Assembly (NCBI RefSeq): GCF_000147875.1
Contig: NC_014507.1
Coordinates: forward strand, 2,294,001-2,358,000
DNA: 64,000 bases
Source: Methanolacinia petrolearia DSM 11571
Lineage (GTDB): Archaea > Halobacteriota > Methanomicrobia > Methanomicrobiales > Methanomicrobiaceae
Reading direction: 5' to 3'
A model generated the notes under the pieces. The model made no database searches and had not been told where the DNA came from. It worked only from the letters and a program-made list of their open reading frames with translations. The first letter of the stretch is position 1; the number at the start of each line of letters is the position of its first letter. Of the stretch, positions 41,593 to 51,713 are shown piece after piece. The translations under genes and the position numbers were made by a program.

Positions 41593-44500
41593 ATGACGGA
41601 CGAAAATAAATTCGAACCCAACCAAAGCCAGACCGAGGCAATAAAAGGATGCGGGGTACAGCTCGTCCTTGCCGGTCCCGGATCAGGAAAGACACGGGTT
41701 ATCACCGAAAAGATCCTCCACATGATCAGGGAGAACGGTGCAAAGCCCGAAGAGATCCTCGCACTCACCTTCTCTGAGAAGGCCGCAGCCGAGATGGCGG
41801 AACGGCTTGAAAAAGAGACGGATATAAGTCGGCTGACTATCGCAACATTCCATTCCTTCTGCCTCGAAGTCCTCGAGGACAACGTGCTCGACACGGGAAT
41901 TTCATTCAACTCGGGCCTGATCAGCCGGACAAGCCAGCTTATATGGGGAATGAAGAGTATCGACAGTTTCGGGTTCGAAGCGGTGGAGATCGGGAACAAC
42001 GGACCGTCCGTAATAGAATCGATAATCGACGGAATCAGCAGATTCAGGGACGAACTGATATCGGCGGAAGATATCGAAGAATACCTTGAAGAAAAGAATG
42101 CTCAGGAGACATCCGCCGACGAAGATATTTACCTTGGAAAACTCTCCGACCTCCTGAAGGTCTACAGGGAGTACGAGAATTATAAAAGAAGAGAGGAGCT
42201 TCTCGATTTCGACGACATGATCCACGAGACAGTCCGCCTGTTCAGGAATAAACCCGACATCAGGAGACAATATGAGAACCGCTTCAGGTACATCCTTGTC
42301 GACGAATTCCAGGACACAAATTACGCCCAGCTCGAACTTATCAAGCTCCTGACATCGGGTCATTTATGCATAGTCGGCGACGACGACCAGTCGATATACA
42401 GGTTCCGGGGGGCCTGCGAAGGAAATGTCGACGAATTCGCCGGGCATTTCAAAGATCACAAGAAGGTCGTACTCGAGGAGAATTACAGGAACACGGGGAA
42501 GATCCTGAGGGTCGCACGACAGCTGATCGAATGTGCGGACGGGTCATGCACCAAGAACCTGAGATCGAACAGAGGCGAAGGAGAACCCGTAATAGTCGCC
42601 GAATGCAGTAACGAAAATACCGAAGCAGGATACGTGGCCGACGAGATCGAATCACTAATGGGCGAAGGATTCCTCCCGGGGGAGATCGCAATACTGTGCA
42701 GGAAGAGATCGGAATGCGGTAAATTCCACAAGATCCTCGACAGCAGGAACATACCCTGCGAATTTACGGGCGATGCCGAATTCTTTGCGATTCCGGTGAT
42801 TAAAGACGCCGTCTCTTACCTGAAAGCAGTCGCAAACCCTGCCGAATCAGCCATCCCGCTCAACAGGATGATGAGGCAGGCAGGCGTATCGGAGACAGCG
42901 ATACTGGAGATCAATACCGGGGCAAAACAGATCCGGCGGGAAGGTGGAAAAGGCGACGGCGTTCTCGAGGCGATGAAGAGATGCGGCACAGAGGAAGACC
43001 CGGATACGATCGTAATTCGCGAGGTTGCTGAAAATGTCGATGCACTCTCGGCCGCAAGGCACAAAAAGACACTTCCGGCTCTTGTCCGCGAGATCGTCCT
43101 CCGGACAGGCAAATTATACAGCAAAGACCGGGAGGGCGTCGCGGCATTAAACAGACTATACGAGATAGCACTTGAATTCTCCCGGATAAACCCTTCGGGG
43201 GAGATCGGCGATCTGCTTGACCACCTCTCGCTGCTGAGAGATCTATCGGGCGACTTCGGGGTGAACGAAAAGACCGGATCAGGCGTCAGGATAATGACGG
43301 TCCACCAGAGTAAGGGAAAGGAGTTTTCGGCGGTTTTCGTAACCGATCTCGCGGAGCGCCGGTTCCCGTTGAACTACAGGAGCAAGCCGTTCCGTGTTCC
43401 GGTGGATCTGTCGAAGAGCATCCGTCCGGGCGACGACGAGAAGGAGCTTTACAAACAGGAAGAACGAAGGCTCCTCTATGTCGCGATGACAAGAGCAAAG
43501 GAGAAGCTCTACCTGACGCGTGCGATAAGATACGGAGAAAATAAAAACGACTCGAAACCATCGGTATTCCTCACTGAGATAGACTACCTTAACAACACGG
43601 ACATCAGCATCGTTTCAACAGACGGTGGAAAAAACGGGAAAGATAACCTGATCTCCGCAACGGGCGGCCCGGCGGAAGATCCCTTCTCAGAAGAGAACAA
43701 GCTCATGAAAGAGGCCGTCGCGGCGATCGCCGACAAAAGATACAGGTCGGCGGTCGGGAAGATACTGGCGCTGGAATACGTGCGGAGCCTGGATGAAGGG
43801 AAGGAGTTTGACAACAGGGAGTTCCTCAATATTCCGTTTGAAAAACCTGCTGTACCCCGAAGGAAACCTGAACCGCTTATCAAACCAGGTGACGGCACCA
43901 GGCTTTCCGCATCCGCACTGAAACTATATGATGACTGTCCTCTCAGGTTTAAATTTGAAAAGATCCTCAGGATACCGACGGAGCCCAGAACCTACTTCAG
44001 CTTGGGGACGACTGCACACTTAATAATCGAACACCTGACTAAGATGAAGATGGGTGGAGAGACTCCTTCGATGGAGAAAGCCGAAGATCTTCTTGAGAGA
44101 TTCTGGTCACCGGATGCATATTCGTCGCAAAAACACGAACGAGAGGACAGAACCAGATTGATCGCTCATCTTAATAACTATCTCGAATGGGAGATGAATA
44201 ATCCCAATATCCCCGTCGAAACGGAGATGGAGTTTGAGATCCGGGTACTCGGGACTCCTTTTACGGGGTACATCGACAGGCTCGAAAGGACGGAGTCGGG
44301 CGGTTATGCGGTAGTCGATTACAAAACCTCCAAAACACCGATGTCGAAGAACGACGCGAAGGAGGACATCCAGCTAAACCTTTATGCCTTGTGTGTGAAG
44401 GAAAAGACCGGCAGCCTCCCGGAGAAGGTCTCGCTCTTCTATCTTGACAAAGGAAAGATGGTTGACTATATTCCAGACTACGAATCGATCTCCGCATTTC

Positions 44501-44607
44501 TTGAAAATGCCGAACCGGTTATCGACAGGATTTTTGCAGGGGACTTCGAACCGAAAGAATCACGGAATTGTTTATACTGCGATTACAGAATTCTCTGCGG
44601 GAAGTAA
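41593..44607 (+). CDS. UvrD/Rep-family helicase fused to a PD-(D/E)XK nuclease
   Basis: 1004 residues. Helicase motifs in order: Q-motif region NQSQTEAI, Walker A AGPGSGKT (27-34), DEFQD, GDDDQSIYRFRGA, HQSKGKEF and VAMTRAKEK. The C-terminal third is a RecB/AddA-like nuclease with VVDYKTSK, ending in CLYCDYRILC, cysteines that may bind an iron-sulfur cluster. It resembles archaeal AddA/RecB-like repair enzymes. Single gene with its own promoter; a repair role is inferred from the domains. Confidence 0.9.
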   Translation: MTDENKFEPNQSQTEAIKGCGVQLVLAGPGSGKTRVITEKILHMIRENGAKPEEILALTFSEKAAAEMAERLEKETDISRLTIATFHSFCLEVLEDNVLDTGISFNSGLISRTSQLIWGMKSIDSFGFEAVEIGNNGPSVIESIIDGISRFRDELISAEDIEEYLEEKNAQETSADEDIYLGKLSDLLKVYREYENYKRREELLDFDDMIHETVRLFRNKPDIRRQYENRFRYILVDEFQDTNYAQLELIKLLTSGHLCIVGDDDQSIYRFRGACEGNVDEFAGHFKDHKKVVLEENYRNTGKILRVARQLIECADGSCTKNLRSNRGEGEPVIVAECSNENTEAGYVADEIESLMGEGFLPGEIAILCRKRSECGKFHKILDSRNIPCEFTGDAEFFAIPVIKDAVSYLKAVANPAESAIPLNRMMRQAGVSETAILEINTGAKQIRREGGKGDGVLEAMKRCGTEEDPDTIVIREVAENVDALSAARHKKTLPALVREIVLRTGKLYSKDREGVAALNRLYEIALEFSRINPSGEIGDLLDHLSLLRDLSGDFGVNEKTGSGVRIMTVHQSKGKEFSAVFVTDLAERRFPLNYRSKPFRVPVDLSKSIRPGDDEKELYKQEERRLLYVAMTRAKEKLYLTRAIRYGENKNDSKPSVFLTEIDYLNNTDISIVSTDGGKNGKDNLISATGGPAEDPFSEENKLMKEAVAAIADKRYRSAVGKILALEYVRSLDEGKEFDNREFLNIPFEKPAVPRRKPEPLIKPGDGTRLSASALKLYDDCPLRFKFEKILRIPTEPRTYFSLGTTAHLIIEHLTKMKMGGETPSMEKAEDLLERFWSPDAYSSQKHEREDRTRLIAHLNNYLEWEMNNPNIPVETEMEFEIRVLGTPFTGYIDRLERTESGGYAVVDYKTSKTPMSKNDAKEDIQLNLYALCVKEKTGSLPEKVSLFYLDKGKMVDYIPDYESISAFLENAEPVIDRIFAGDFEPKESRNCLYCDYRILCGK

Positions 44608-44684
44608 AAAATATTGGATGTCACGGTACATTAACACCCTTCGACTGTGAATTGACCTCATATTTTTGTTAATAACCCCCAAAA

Positions 44685-44693
44685 AATATATAA
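44685..44693 (+). promoter_or_regulatory. TATA box of the histidine kinase gene
   Basis: AATATATAA lies about 25-33 bases before the ATG at 44718, and it overlaps an earlier in-frame ATG at 44694. This argues for the later start and a leaderless transcript. Confidence 0.6.
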
Positions 44694-44717
44694 ATGCAGG
44701 TATCTCTCATTTTATCT

Positions 44718-47381
44718 ATGGAACCCGGATTCTCCCTGGTGGTTATCAGCGACAAAGCCATTGCAGAGATCATAAAGAAAGGACTGAAGCAGTTGAAGAA
44801 GGGTTCGGATCTCAGGATAGATACAAAATTTTTCGGATCGGCAGAAAAGGCACTTTCAGCTATTGAAACCGGAGATTACGACCTCATAATTGCACGTTAT
44901 AAAACAGCGGATCTAAGCGGAACCGAACTGATCAGGGAGATTAAAGAAAAAAACTTTATTACTCCTCTTATAATCATTGCCGATCCGGCCGATGACAAAG
45001 AGATTCTTAAAGCCCTGCATGCCGGCCTTGAATTTGACCTTGTATCCTCAGCAGATCTGGAACTGGCCATCAGACAGATTAACAGGAATATAATTGCTGC
45101 GATGGATCTAAAAAACTCACATGAAAGATCAGGATATTCTAAAAGAATAGTAAGAGGAATATTAGATTCTGCGGATAATCTGGGAATCATTACAACAGAC
45201 GAAAACAAAATTATTACCTTTTTTAGCGGAGGCGCCGAAAAAATACTTGGTTACAGCCACGAAGAACTGGTAGGCAAAGAAACTCCAATGAGATTCCACA
45301 TCGAGGAAGAAATCTCCAGCCGTGCAAAGGAGTTTTCGGAAAGGACAGGAAAAAACATTAAAGGCCTTGATTTGTTTGCCGAAATAATGATTGAAGGTCC
45401 TGAAAGACACGATTGGACGTATAAAAAAAAGGACGGCAGCCTTATTTCCGTTGAACTGACAGTAACACCAATAAGAGACGATAAAGGAAACATTCGGGGA
45501 GCATTCGGAGTTTTTTACGATATAACAGATAAAAAAAGACTTGAAGAAGAATTCAAGTCATACAAGATCCAGTCTTCGGGAATAATAGCCAATATACCCG
45601 AACCTACCTTCGCTATCGATCTCGGGGGCAGGGTGATCGCATGGAACCGGGCAGTCGAAGAACTGACCGGCATTCCTGCACAGGACATACTTGGAAAAGG
45701 AGATCACGAATACGCAATACCATTCTACGGAAAGCGTCGCCCGATGCTCATAGACCTGATAACCGAACCGGAAGAAATGATGAAAAAATGGAACTACGAG
45801 GATATTACAAAAACAGGCAATGTAATAGCAGCCGATGTTGTTCCTTTCAAAATAAGGGGAAAAATCTACTATTTCAGGGCCAGCGCTTCTCCGGTATACA
45901 ATACGGACGGCAAAACCATCGGTGCAATAGAGTCAGCCACAGACGTTACTCACATAAAAAAAGTAGAAGAGGCCCTCGCCAGGGAGAAAGCCAATGTAGA
46001 ATATATAATCGACAGCCTGCCCGGAATGTTTTATATGTTCTATATGTTCGATGAGAAAGGCAAGTTCGTCAGGTGGAACAAGAACCTTGAAACATTAACC
46101 GGGTACTCGGCAGAAGAAGTCCGAAAGATGAAACCGCTTGAGTTCATCGATGATGATTATAAAGACCAGTCCTCTGAATCCATTGAAACGGCTTTCTTAA
46201 AGGGGTACTCAGATACAGAAGCGGTTATAGTCACCAAAGACGGCAGAAGAATTCCCTTTTTCTTTTCGGCAAACAAGGAAGTAATCGACGGAATTCCATA
46301 TATTCTCGGGATGGGGCTTGATATTACAAAGTCAAAGGAGACTGAAACAGAGATAAGGAAACTTGCTTCGGTTGTAAAACATTCCGGGGAGATGATAGCT
46401 CTGGCAAACCAGGACGGGATTATTAACTTCATCAACGAAGCGGGAGCAAAGATGATAGGTATCGATGCAAATGATATCACCAGATATCATTTTATGGACC
46501 TCATTCCTGATCACCTGAAAGATAAAATGAATACCGTAATTATGCCCGCAACGGTCGAAAAAGGGCTATGGGAAGGAGAAATCCAGTACATCAACAAAAA
46601 AGCAGGTAATACCATCGACGTCCATGCAATGATCTTCACCATTAATGATCCTGAAACAGACGAAATGATTTATCTTGCAACTGTTTCGCTGGACATAACC
46701 GAAAGAAAGAAAGCCGTGGCCGCGTTGAGGGAGGTCAATAAAAAACTCAATCTTCTGGGGAGCATAACACGGCACGACATCCTGAACCAGATAACAGTAG
46801 CACAGGGATATATGGATATCCTGGAGATGGACGGTTTGATCCCGAAAAATTCCGATGCCGGCGACAAGTGTGAAAAGGTCGCGGGTGCAATAGAGACCAT
46901 AAAGAGACTTATTCTTTTCACGAGAGACTATAAGGACCTCGGCGAGCAATCCCCGGAATGGTACAATGTTGGCAGGATAATAGATAAAAACTATAAAAAT
47001 TTAGGATTCCGGTCGATACAACTTGTCAATGAGACCGACGACCTCGAAGTATATGCCGATCCACTCTTCGAGAAGGTGATCTACAATCTCTTTGATAATG
47101 CAGTGAAACACGGAGAAAAGATAACAACAATTAAATTTTATTTCACGGAAGAGGGAGAGAACCTGAACCTCATATGCGAAGATGACGGTATCGGGATTTC
47201 CGATGAATTCAAGGAGAAAATATTCAAAAGGGAGCATTATAAGAATACAGGACTCGGCCTCTTTCTTTCCAGGGAGATTCTCTCGATCACCGGCATGTCG
47301 ATTGAAGAAAACGGCGTTTATGGCAAAGGAGCAAGATTCAGGATAAATATCCCTAAAGGAGCGTTTCGCTTTGCTGAATAA
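44718..47381 (+). CDS. Multi-PAS sensor histidine kinase with N-terminal receiver-like domain
   Basis: 887 residues with this start. An N-terminal receiver-like domain (about 1-120; DLIIARYKTADLSG) is followed by four PAS modules (about 145-260, 285-400, 410-540, 545-670). The kinase part has an H-box (SITRHDILNQI), an N-box (LFDNAVKHG), G1 (EDDGIGISDEFKE) and G2 (GLGLFLSRE). Cytoplasmic, no membrane segment. Typical of methanogen redox or signal sensors. No response regulator gene is adjacent, so output is by an unlinked partner. Confidence 0.92.
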   Translation: MEPGFSLVVISDKAIAEIIKKGLKQLKKGSDLRIDTKFFGSAEKALSAIETGDYDLIIARYKTADLSGTELIREIKEKNFITPLIIIADPADDKEILKALHAGLEFDLVSSADLELAIRQINRNIIAAMDLKNSHERSGYSKRIVRGILDSADNLGIITTDENKIITFFSGGAEKILGYSHEELVGKETPMRFHIEEEISSRAKEFSERTGKNIKGLDLFAEIMIEGPERHDWTYKKKDGSLISVELTVTPIRDDKGNIRGAFGVFYDITDKKRLEEEFKSYKIQSSGIIANIPEPTFAIDLGGRVIAWNRAVEELTGIPAQDILGKGDHEYAIPFYGKRRPMLIDLITEPEEMMKKWNYEDITKTGNVIAADVVPFKIRGKIYYFRASASPVYNTDGKTIGAIESATDVTHIKKVEEALAREKANVEYIIDSLPGMFYMFYMFDEKGKFVRWNKNLETLTGYSAEEVRKMKPLEFIDDDYKDQSSESIETAFLKGYSDTEAVIVTKDGRRIPFFFSANKEVIDGIPYILGMGLDITKSKETETEIRKLASVVKHSGEMIALANQDGIINFINEAGAKMIGIDANDITRYHFMDLIPDHLKDKMNTVIMPATVEKGLWEGEIQYINKKAGNTIDVHAMIFTINDPETDEMIYLATVSLDITERKKAVAALREVNKKLNLLGSITRHDILNQITVAQGYMDILEMDGLIPKNSDAGDKCEKVAGAIETIKRLILFTRDYKDLGEQSPEWYNVGRIIDKNYKNLGFRSIQLVNETDDLEVYADPLFEKVIYNLFDNAVKHGEKITTIKFYFTEEGENLNLICEDDGIGISDEFKEKIFKREHYKNTGLGLFLSREILSITGMSIEENGVYGKGARFRINIPKGAFRFAE

Positions 47382-47558
47382 GCCGTTAATTATCATCCGG
47401 ATCTTTCATAATGTAAAGGGGTTATGTGATATCACCCCCATTGCCATTTCTCCGCAACGCCATACAATAATTCATAAAAAATTCTTCAAAAAACAGAATA
47501 TCCTAATTAACTTTTTTTATTTAATACGCGAATCCATTTAAAAGGAAACCGGGTAAAT

Positions 47559-48371
47559 ATGTTTGAATTTTTCGCGGGCTTAAATCCTGTCTACCAGGCC
47601 CTGCTTGCAGGGCTTTTTACATGGGCAATGACAGCTGCCGGTGCCGCAATTGTATTTCCCTGCCGGAATTTCAACAGGAGACTGCTCAATACTATGCTTG
47701 GTTTTGCTGCAGGAATCATGCTTGCGGCAAGTGTGTGGTCCCTTCTTATTCCATCCATGGAACTCTCAGGAGAATGGGGATCGCTCAAATGGGTACCGGC
47801 GGCAACAGGATTCATTCTCGGGGCAGGATTAATAGCAGGAATCGACAGGGTGCTCCCTCACCTGCATATAGGTTTTCCAAGGGAAACAGCCGAAGGAATA
47901 AAGACTTCATGGCCGAAAAGCACCCTGCTGATTCTGGCAATTACTCTGCATAATATCCCCGAAGGGCTTGCCGTAGGCGTCACTTTCGGTGCGATAGCCT
48001 CAGGACAGCCGGAGACTACCCTTGCAGCCGCAGTCACGCTGGCACTGGGAATCGGCATCCAGAATTTCCCGGAAGGTATTGCAGTTTCGATGCCGTTACG
48101 AGGAGAAGGCTTCAGTACATTCAAATGCTTTTGGTACGGCCAGCTGTCGGGCCTTGTCGAACCACTCGCAGCGGTTTTGGGGGCGGCGGTCGTAGTCTTT
48201 GCAATGCCGGTTCTACCTTATGCCCTCTCTTTCGCGGCAGGAGCTATGCTCTTTGTTGTAATTGAAGAAGTCATTCCCGAGTCTCAATTACATGGCAATA
48301 CCGATTATGCAACCTTCGGCGCACTTGCCGGATTTCTCATAATGATGATCCTTGATGTAGCGCTTGGATAA
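47559..48371 (+). CDS. ZIP-family metal transporter
   Basis: 270 residues, about eight helices. The two family motifs, HNIPEGLAVGV and IGIQNFPEGIAVS, which form the binuclear metal site in helices 4 and 5, are present, as is the MLAAS segment in helix 2. Related to ZupT/GufA: imports zinc or iron. The histidine-rich loop is short. Its own transcription unit. Confidence 0.93.
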   Translation: MFEFFAGLNPVYQALLAGLFTWAMTAAGAAIVFPCRNFNRRLLNTMLGFAAGIMLAASVWSLLIPSMELSGEWGSLKWVPAATGFILGAGLIAGIDRVLPHLHIGFPRETAEGIKTSWPKSTLLILAITLHNIPEGLAVGVTFGAIASGQPETTLAAAVTLALGIGIQNFPEGIAVSMPLRGEGFSTFKCFWYGQLSGLVEPLAAVLGAAVVVFAMPVLPYALSFAAGAMLFVVIEEVIPESQLHGNTDYATFGALAGFLIMMILDVALG

Positions 48372-48510
48372 GGAAAAGAGAAATGGGATCTAAAGGAATT
48401 AATCGTTATATAGTTTCGGCATTGCCTCATAGAGCAATAGCTGGGATCCTCCTGTACTGAAGGAAACTATTAAACCGGCTTCCTGATTATTAAACCTTAA
48501 GGCGGTATTG

Positions 48511-48825
48511 ATGAAGATCTACAACAAGGCAGTCAGGGACAGAATACCTGAGATAATAACCTCGAGAGGTGAAGTTTGCAACTACGAGAGTCTTCCCGAC
48601 GATGAATTTCTTCCTTTTCTCCAGATGAAACTCCTTGAAGAGTCCAACGAGTATATAGAATCAAAAGATGCAGAGGAGCTTGCAGATCTTCTTGAAACAA
48701 TTTTCAGGATTGCAGAGATTAAAGGTATCAGCATGAAAAGGCTGGATGAGATCAGGAAGGAGAAGTCGAAGATCGCGGGATCGTTTAAAAAAAATATCGT
48801 TCTGGTTGCAGCTGACGAGGATTAA
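48511..48825 (+). CDS. MazG-like / phosphoribosyl-ATP pyrophosphohydrolase-like protein
   Basis: 104 residues. The all-alpha NTP-PPase pattern is visible as MKLLEESNEYIES (E..E) and EELADLLETIFRIAEIKG (E..D). This class cleaves nucleotides or related pyrophosphates as housecleaning. ATG 48511 is chosen over a TTG at 48508. The stop overlaps the convergent DUF134 gene by four bases. Confidence 0.85.
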   Translation: MKIYNKAVRDRIPEIITSRGEVCNYESLPDDEFLPFLQMKLLEESNEYIESKDAEELADLLETIFRIAEIKGISMKRLDEIRKEKSKIAGSFKKNIVLVAADED

Positions 48826-49229
48826 GAGAGATCTTCTTCATCATCCTGCGGAATATTATTCTCAGGGCATTCTCCTTTCATCTCTCTCCGGCATCCCACG
48901 ACACGGATCATCTTGCCGTTCACCAATGCATCTGCAATTTTTCTTCTTGCATCATGCAGATCGCGCCAGAGAGTCTTTCTTGAAACTCCGATCTCCGCTG
49001 CGGCGGATTCCTGGTCGTAACCCATGAGATCCACCAGCCTGATGATCCCGATCTCCTCCGGGTAAAGGACGACTGTCATATCCTCCCCTTCGCAGCTCCG
49101 GCAGAGCGGACCGTAGCAGTGAAAGCTACCAACATTTTCCCCGATGGTTCTCGGAACCCTCGGCCTTCCACGCCCCCTGCGGCGGCATCCGGCCCCTTTT
49201 GAATCCGGGCCTCTCTCTTCGGGGGTCAT
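48822..49229 (-). CDS. UPF0251/DUF134 family DNA-binding protein
   Basis: 135 residues. GRGRPRVPR is the family start, and LMGYDQESAAAEIGVSRKTLWRDLHDARRKIADAL is a sigma-like HTH. The cysteine pair in FHCYGPLCRSC suggests iron or zinc binding. Found with iron-sulfur and MinD/NifX clusters, as here. It overlaps the upstream ATPase gene by four bases (ATGA), so it is in that operon. Confidence 0.88.
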   Translation of the reverse strand: MTPEERGPDSKGAGCRRRGRGRPRVPRTIGENVGSFHCYGPLCRSCEGEDMTVVLYPEEIGIIRLVDLMGYDQESAAAEIGVSRKTLWRDLHDARRKIADALVNGKMIRVVGCRREMKGECPENNIPQDDEEDLS

Positions 49230-50095
49230 GATACATCAAGCTCCTTTGAGAGATTCTCCCAGATCTCCTTTATGGCATCGGAAGCGGGGCACTCTAACAT
49301 GGTAACCGGCATATTTTTCCTGATTGCGGAAATAACAGAAGGATCAAATGGGATCTTCCCGACAATGACGAGCTCCTCAGACCGGCAGAATTCCTCGATC
49401 TCGTGGGAGACGGATTCTTCAAGATCATACCTGTTGATAACAACGAATATCCTGAGCCTGAATCCTTTGCACACTTCTACCAGTCTTGAGAGGTCTGATA
49501 GTCCGGAGATGCTTGGTTCGGTTACTGCAAGAACGGCACCCATACCACTTACTGTTGAAATCAAAGGGCAGCCGGTTCCCGGGGGGCCGTCGATCAAAAG
49601 AACTTCACTTATGTTCGTCCAGCGGGCTGCACGTTTCTTCACCTCATTTACAAGAAGACCGGAGTTTCCCGAACCCGGCTCCAGGCGTGCATGGGCAAGC
49701 GGGCCTGCTTCTGTTGCCGAGCAGAATATCTCCCCGGACAAACGCTTCTTCATAGATATGGCCCCGGAAGGGCAGACGTAGTCACAGACACCGCAACCTT
49801 CGCAGAGAAGCGGCCTGACCGAATACTGATCTTCTTTTATTTCTACAGCACCGAAGCGGCAGTTTTCAAGGCATGCCCCGCACTGAACGCATTTTTCCGT
49901 GTCGATTACTGAAATATCAAGTCCGTGGAAATCTTCTTTTGAAAGGAGTTCACCGGGATAGAGGAGTTCGAAGTTCGAGGCTTCGACATCGCAATCAGCA
50001 AGGGAGAGATCGGATTTGACAATTCCTGCAAGACCCGCAGTCACCATCGTCTTGCCTGTCCCGCCCTTTCCGCTGACTACGGCAATCTTCTTCAT
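49226..50095 (-). CDS. MinD/Mrp-type P-loop ATPase with ferredoxin insert (second copy)
   Basis: 289 residues from ATG 50095 (GTG or ATG starts further upstream are possible). A deviant Walker A (SGKGGTGKTM) is followed by a two-cluster ferredoxin domain with two CxxCxxCxxxC sets near 60-95, and an IDGPPGTGCPL segment. Such ATPases accompany NifX/NifB-like proteins and are thought to carry iron-sulfur or metal clusters. It overlaps the first copy by four bases. Confidence 0.88.
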   Translation of the reverse strand: MKKIAVVSGKGGTGKTMVTAGLAGIVKSDLSLADCDVEASNFELLYPGELLSKEDFHGLDISVIDTEKCVQCGACLENCRFGAVEIKEDQYSVRPLLCEGCGVCDYVCPSGAISMKKRLSGEIFCSATEAGPLAHARLEPGSGNSGLLVNEVKKRAARWTNISEVLLIDGPPGTGCPLISTVSGMGAVLAVTEPSISGLSDLSRLVEVCKGFRLRIFVVINRYDLEESVSHEIEEFCRSEELVIVGKIPFDPSVISAIRKNMPVTMLECPASDAIKEIWENLSKELDVS

Positions 50096-50943
50096 AGAGC
50101 CACCCCGCTGATCCTGAGGCATTCGTTATACAGCCCGGCAAACTTTTCCTTCCAGCCGGACATCTTTTCGCTGATTAGTCCTCCCTTGTTCTGCACGGAT
50201 GCGATCTCCTTATCGAACGGGATCGTCAGGAGAACAGGGACGTCAGCTTTCATACAGTAATCGCGAACCTCCTCGTCTGAACCGTCGCTGCGGTTTATCA
50301 CGACTCCCGCCTTCAGGTCGAGGCTTTTTGTCACGCCAACGGCAAGATCGAGATCGTGAAGGCCGAAGGGGGTTGATTCGGTTACAAGTATGCAGAAATC
50401 GGCATCGTCCATCGCCTCAATTACAGGACAGGCAATTCCGGGGGACGAGTCGATTATGACAAGTTCGTCATCTTCCGCCACCTCTTTTGCAGTCCTGATT
50501 ATCCGGGGTGCAAGAACCTCTCCTTCTTTCAAAAATCCGCTGATAAGTCTTAAGCCCGAAATCGGATTTGAGTCCTCCACCAGACCTATAGGATAAGGGG
50601 TCTCTGATATGGCTTTTTCAGGACAGACGATCATGCAACCACCGCATGCATGGCACATCTTTTCAAAGATAAGCACTCGATCCTTCAGTACTGCTATTGC
50701 ACCGTAACGACAGAAATTCCCGCAGTCACCGCAGAGAGTGCATAGATCCGTATCAACTTTTGGAATTGTGGTAAAGACATCCCTGATTTCAGGCTCAGAT
50801 TCGAAGAAGAGGTGGAGATTCGGAACCTCCACGTCACAGTCGACAAGTGTCACCGGATGCAGATCAAGAAGGGAATATGCAAGATTGGCTGCAACCGTAC
50901 TCTTCCCGGTTCCGCCCTTTCCGCTCGCAACAACGATCTTCAT
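50092..50943 (-). CDS. MinD/Mrp-type P-loop ATPase with ferredoxin insert (first copy)
   Basis: 283 residues with ASGKGGTGKST at the N-terminus, a ferredoxin insert (CTLCGDCGNFCRYG and CHACGGCMIVCPE), and IDSSPGIACPV. A paralogue of the following gene, in tandem. Together they resemble the ATPase pairs of the ORP-type cluster known from sulfate reducers, which also have NifX-like partners. Confidence 0.88.
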   Translation of the reverse strand: MKIVVASGKGGTGKSTVAANLAYSLLDLHPVTLVDCDVEVPNLHLFFESEPEIRDVFTTIPKVDTDLCTLCGDCGNFCRYGAIAVLKDRVLIFEKMCHACGGCMIVCPEKAISETPYPIGLVEDSNPISGLRLISGFLKEGEVLAPRIIRTAKEVAEDDELVIIDSSPGIACPVIEAMDDADFCILVTESTPFGLHDLDLAVGVTKSLDLKAGVVINRSDGSDEEVRDYCMKADVPVLLTIPFDKEIASVQNKGGLISEKMSGWKEKFAGLYNECLRISGVAL

Positions 50944-50967
50944 CTATTTATCCCTTCAGGGCAGGAA

Positions 50968-51303
50968 TCAGATCAACTGCCTGAGTTTACCTTCCCTGTA
51001 CTTTGAAACCGCATCGGCCACGGTCCCGTTTTCGCCGTATGTATATACCTTCACGCCAGAAGCCTGAAGAGCTGTCGTTGCATTTCCGCCAAGCTGCCCG
51101 GTAATTACCACATCGGCACTTTCTTTGATGATTAGCTGGACGATCCTCGGCCCAACTCCGCCGCTTTCATTAAGGAGTGGATTTTCAATTGTACTTGACT
51201 CGCCCGATTCCAAATCGACGAATACAAAATACGGGGCTCTTCCGAATCTTTCTTCGACAGCAGAATCAGTTCCCGTTCCTTTTGATGTTACACAAATCTT
51301 CAT
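50968..51303 (-). CDS. NifX/NifB-family iron-molybdenum cofactor binding-like protein (first)
   Basis: 111 residues with the dinitrogenase iron-molybdenum cofactor fold: an ICVTSKG start, EERFGRAPYFVFVD, and a central ADVVITGQLGGNATTAL segment. Family members bind metal clusters. It sits between two similar small proteins and the MinD ATPases. Confidence 0.88.
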   Translation of the reverse strand: MKICVTSKGTGTDSAVEERFGRAPYFVFVDLESGESSTIENPLLNESGGVGPRIVQLIIKESADVVITGQLGGNATTALQASGVKVYTYGENGTVADAVSKYREGKLRQLI

Positions 51304-51331
51304 TACTTCATCAATCCCAAAAGATCAAATT

Positions 51332-51694
51332 TCATTCACCGTGTGAGCCGTCGCATTCACTGCCGTCATGGTGGCACATGCTCTCGCCTGCAACAAGGTT
51401 GCCCTTTGCAAACTCCGATATAGCCGAGTCGATACTTCCGGAAATACCAAGGATTACCTCGATGCCGTTACTGCAGAAGAGTTCCACTGCACGCGGACCC
51501 ATGCCGCCGGCGATCACGAAATCGACATTATGTTCGCTCAGGAAAACCGGAAGACGCCCGGGTTCATGACCGGGACTAATGAGATCCTCTTCCCTTACTA
51601 TATCCAAACCGTTGACGTTGAATACTGCATAAGATGCACAATGACCAAAATGTGCGGAAACATTGTTTCCTTCCATTGCTACTGCTACTTTCAT
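51332..51694 (-). CDS. NifX/NifB-family protein (second)
   Basis: 120 residues. VAVAMEGNNVSAHFGHCASYAVF and VDFVIAGGMGPRAVELF are the family core. The C-terminus ends in a histidine-, glycine- and cysteine-containing tail (CHHDGSECDGSH) that may bind metal. It follows the DUF5320 gene by 19 bases. Confidence 0.9.
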   Translation of the reverse strand: MKVAVAMEGNNVSAHFGHCASYAVFNVNGLDIVREEDLISPGHEPGRLPVFLSEHNVDFVIAGGMGPRAVELFCSNGIEVILGISGSIDSAISEFAKGNLVAGESMCHHDGSECDGSHGE

Positions 51695-51713
51695 TTAATA
51701 TCTCCTCATTTTT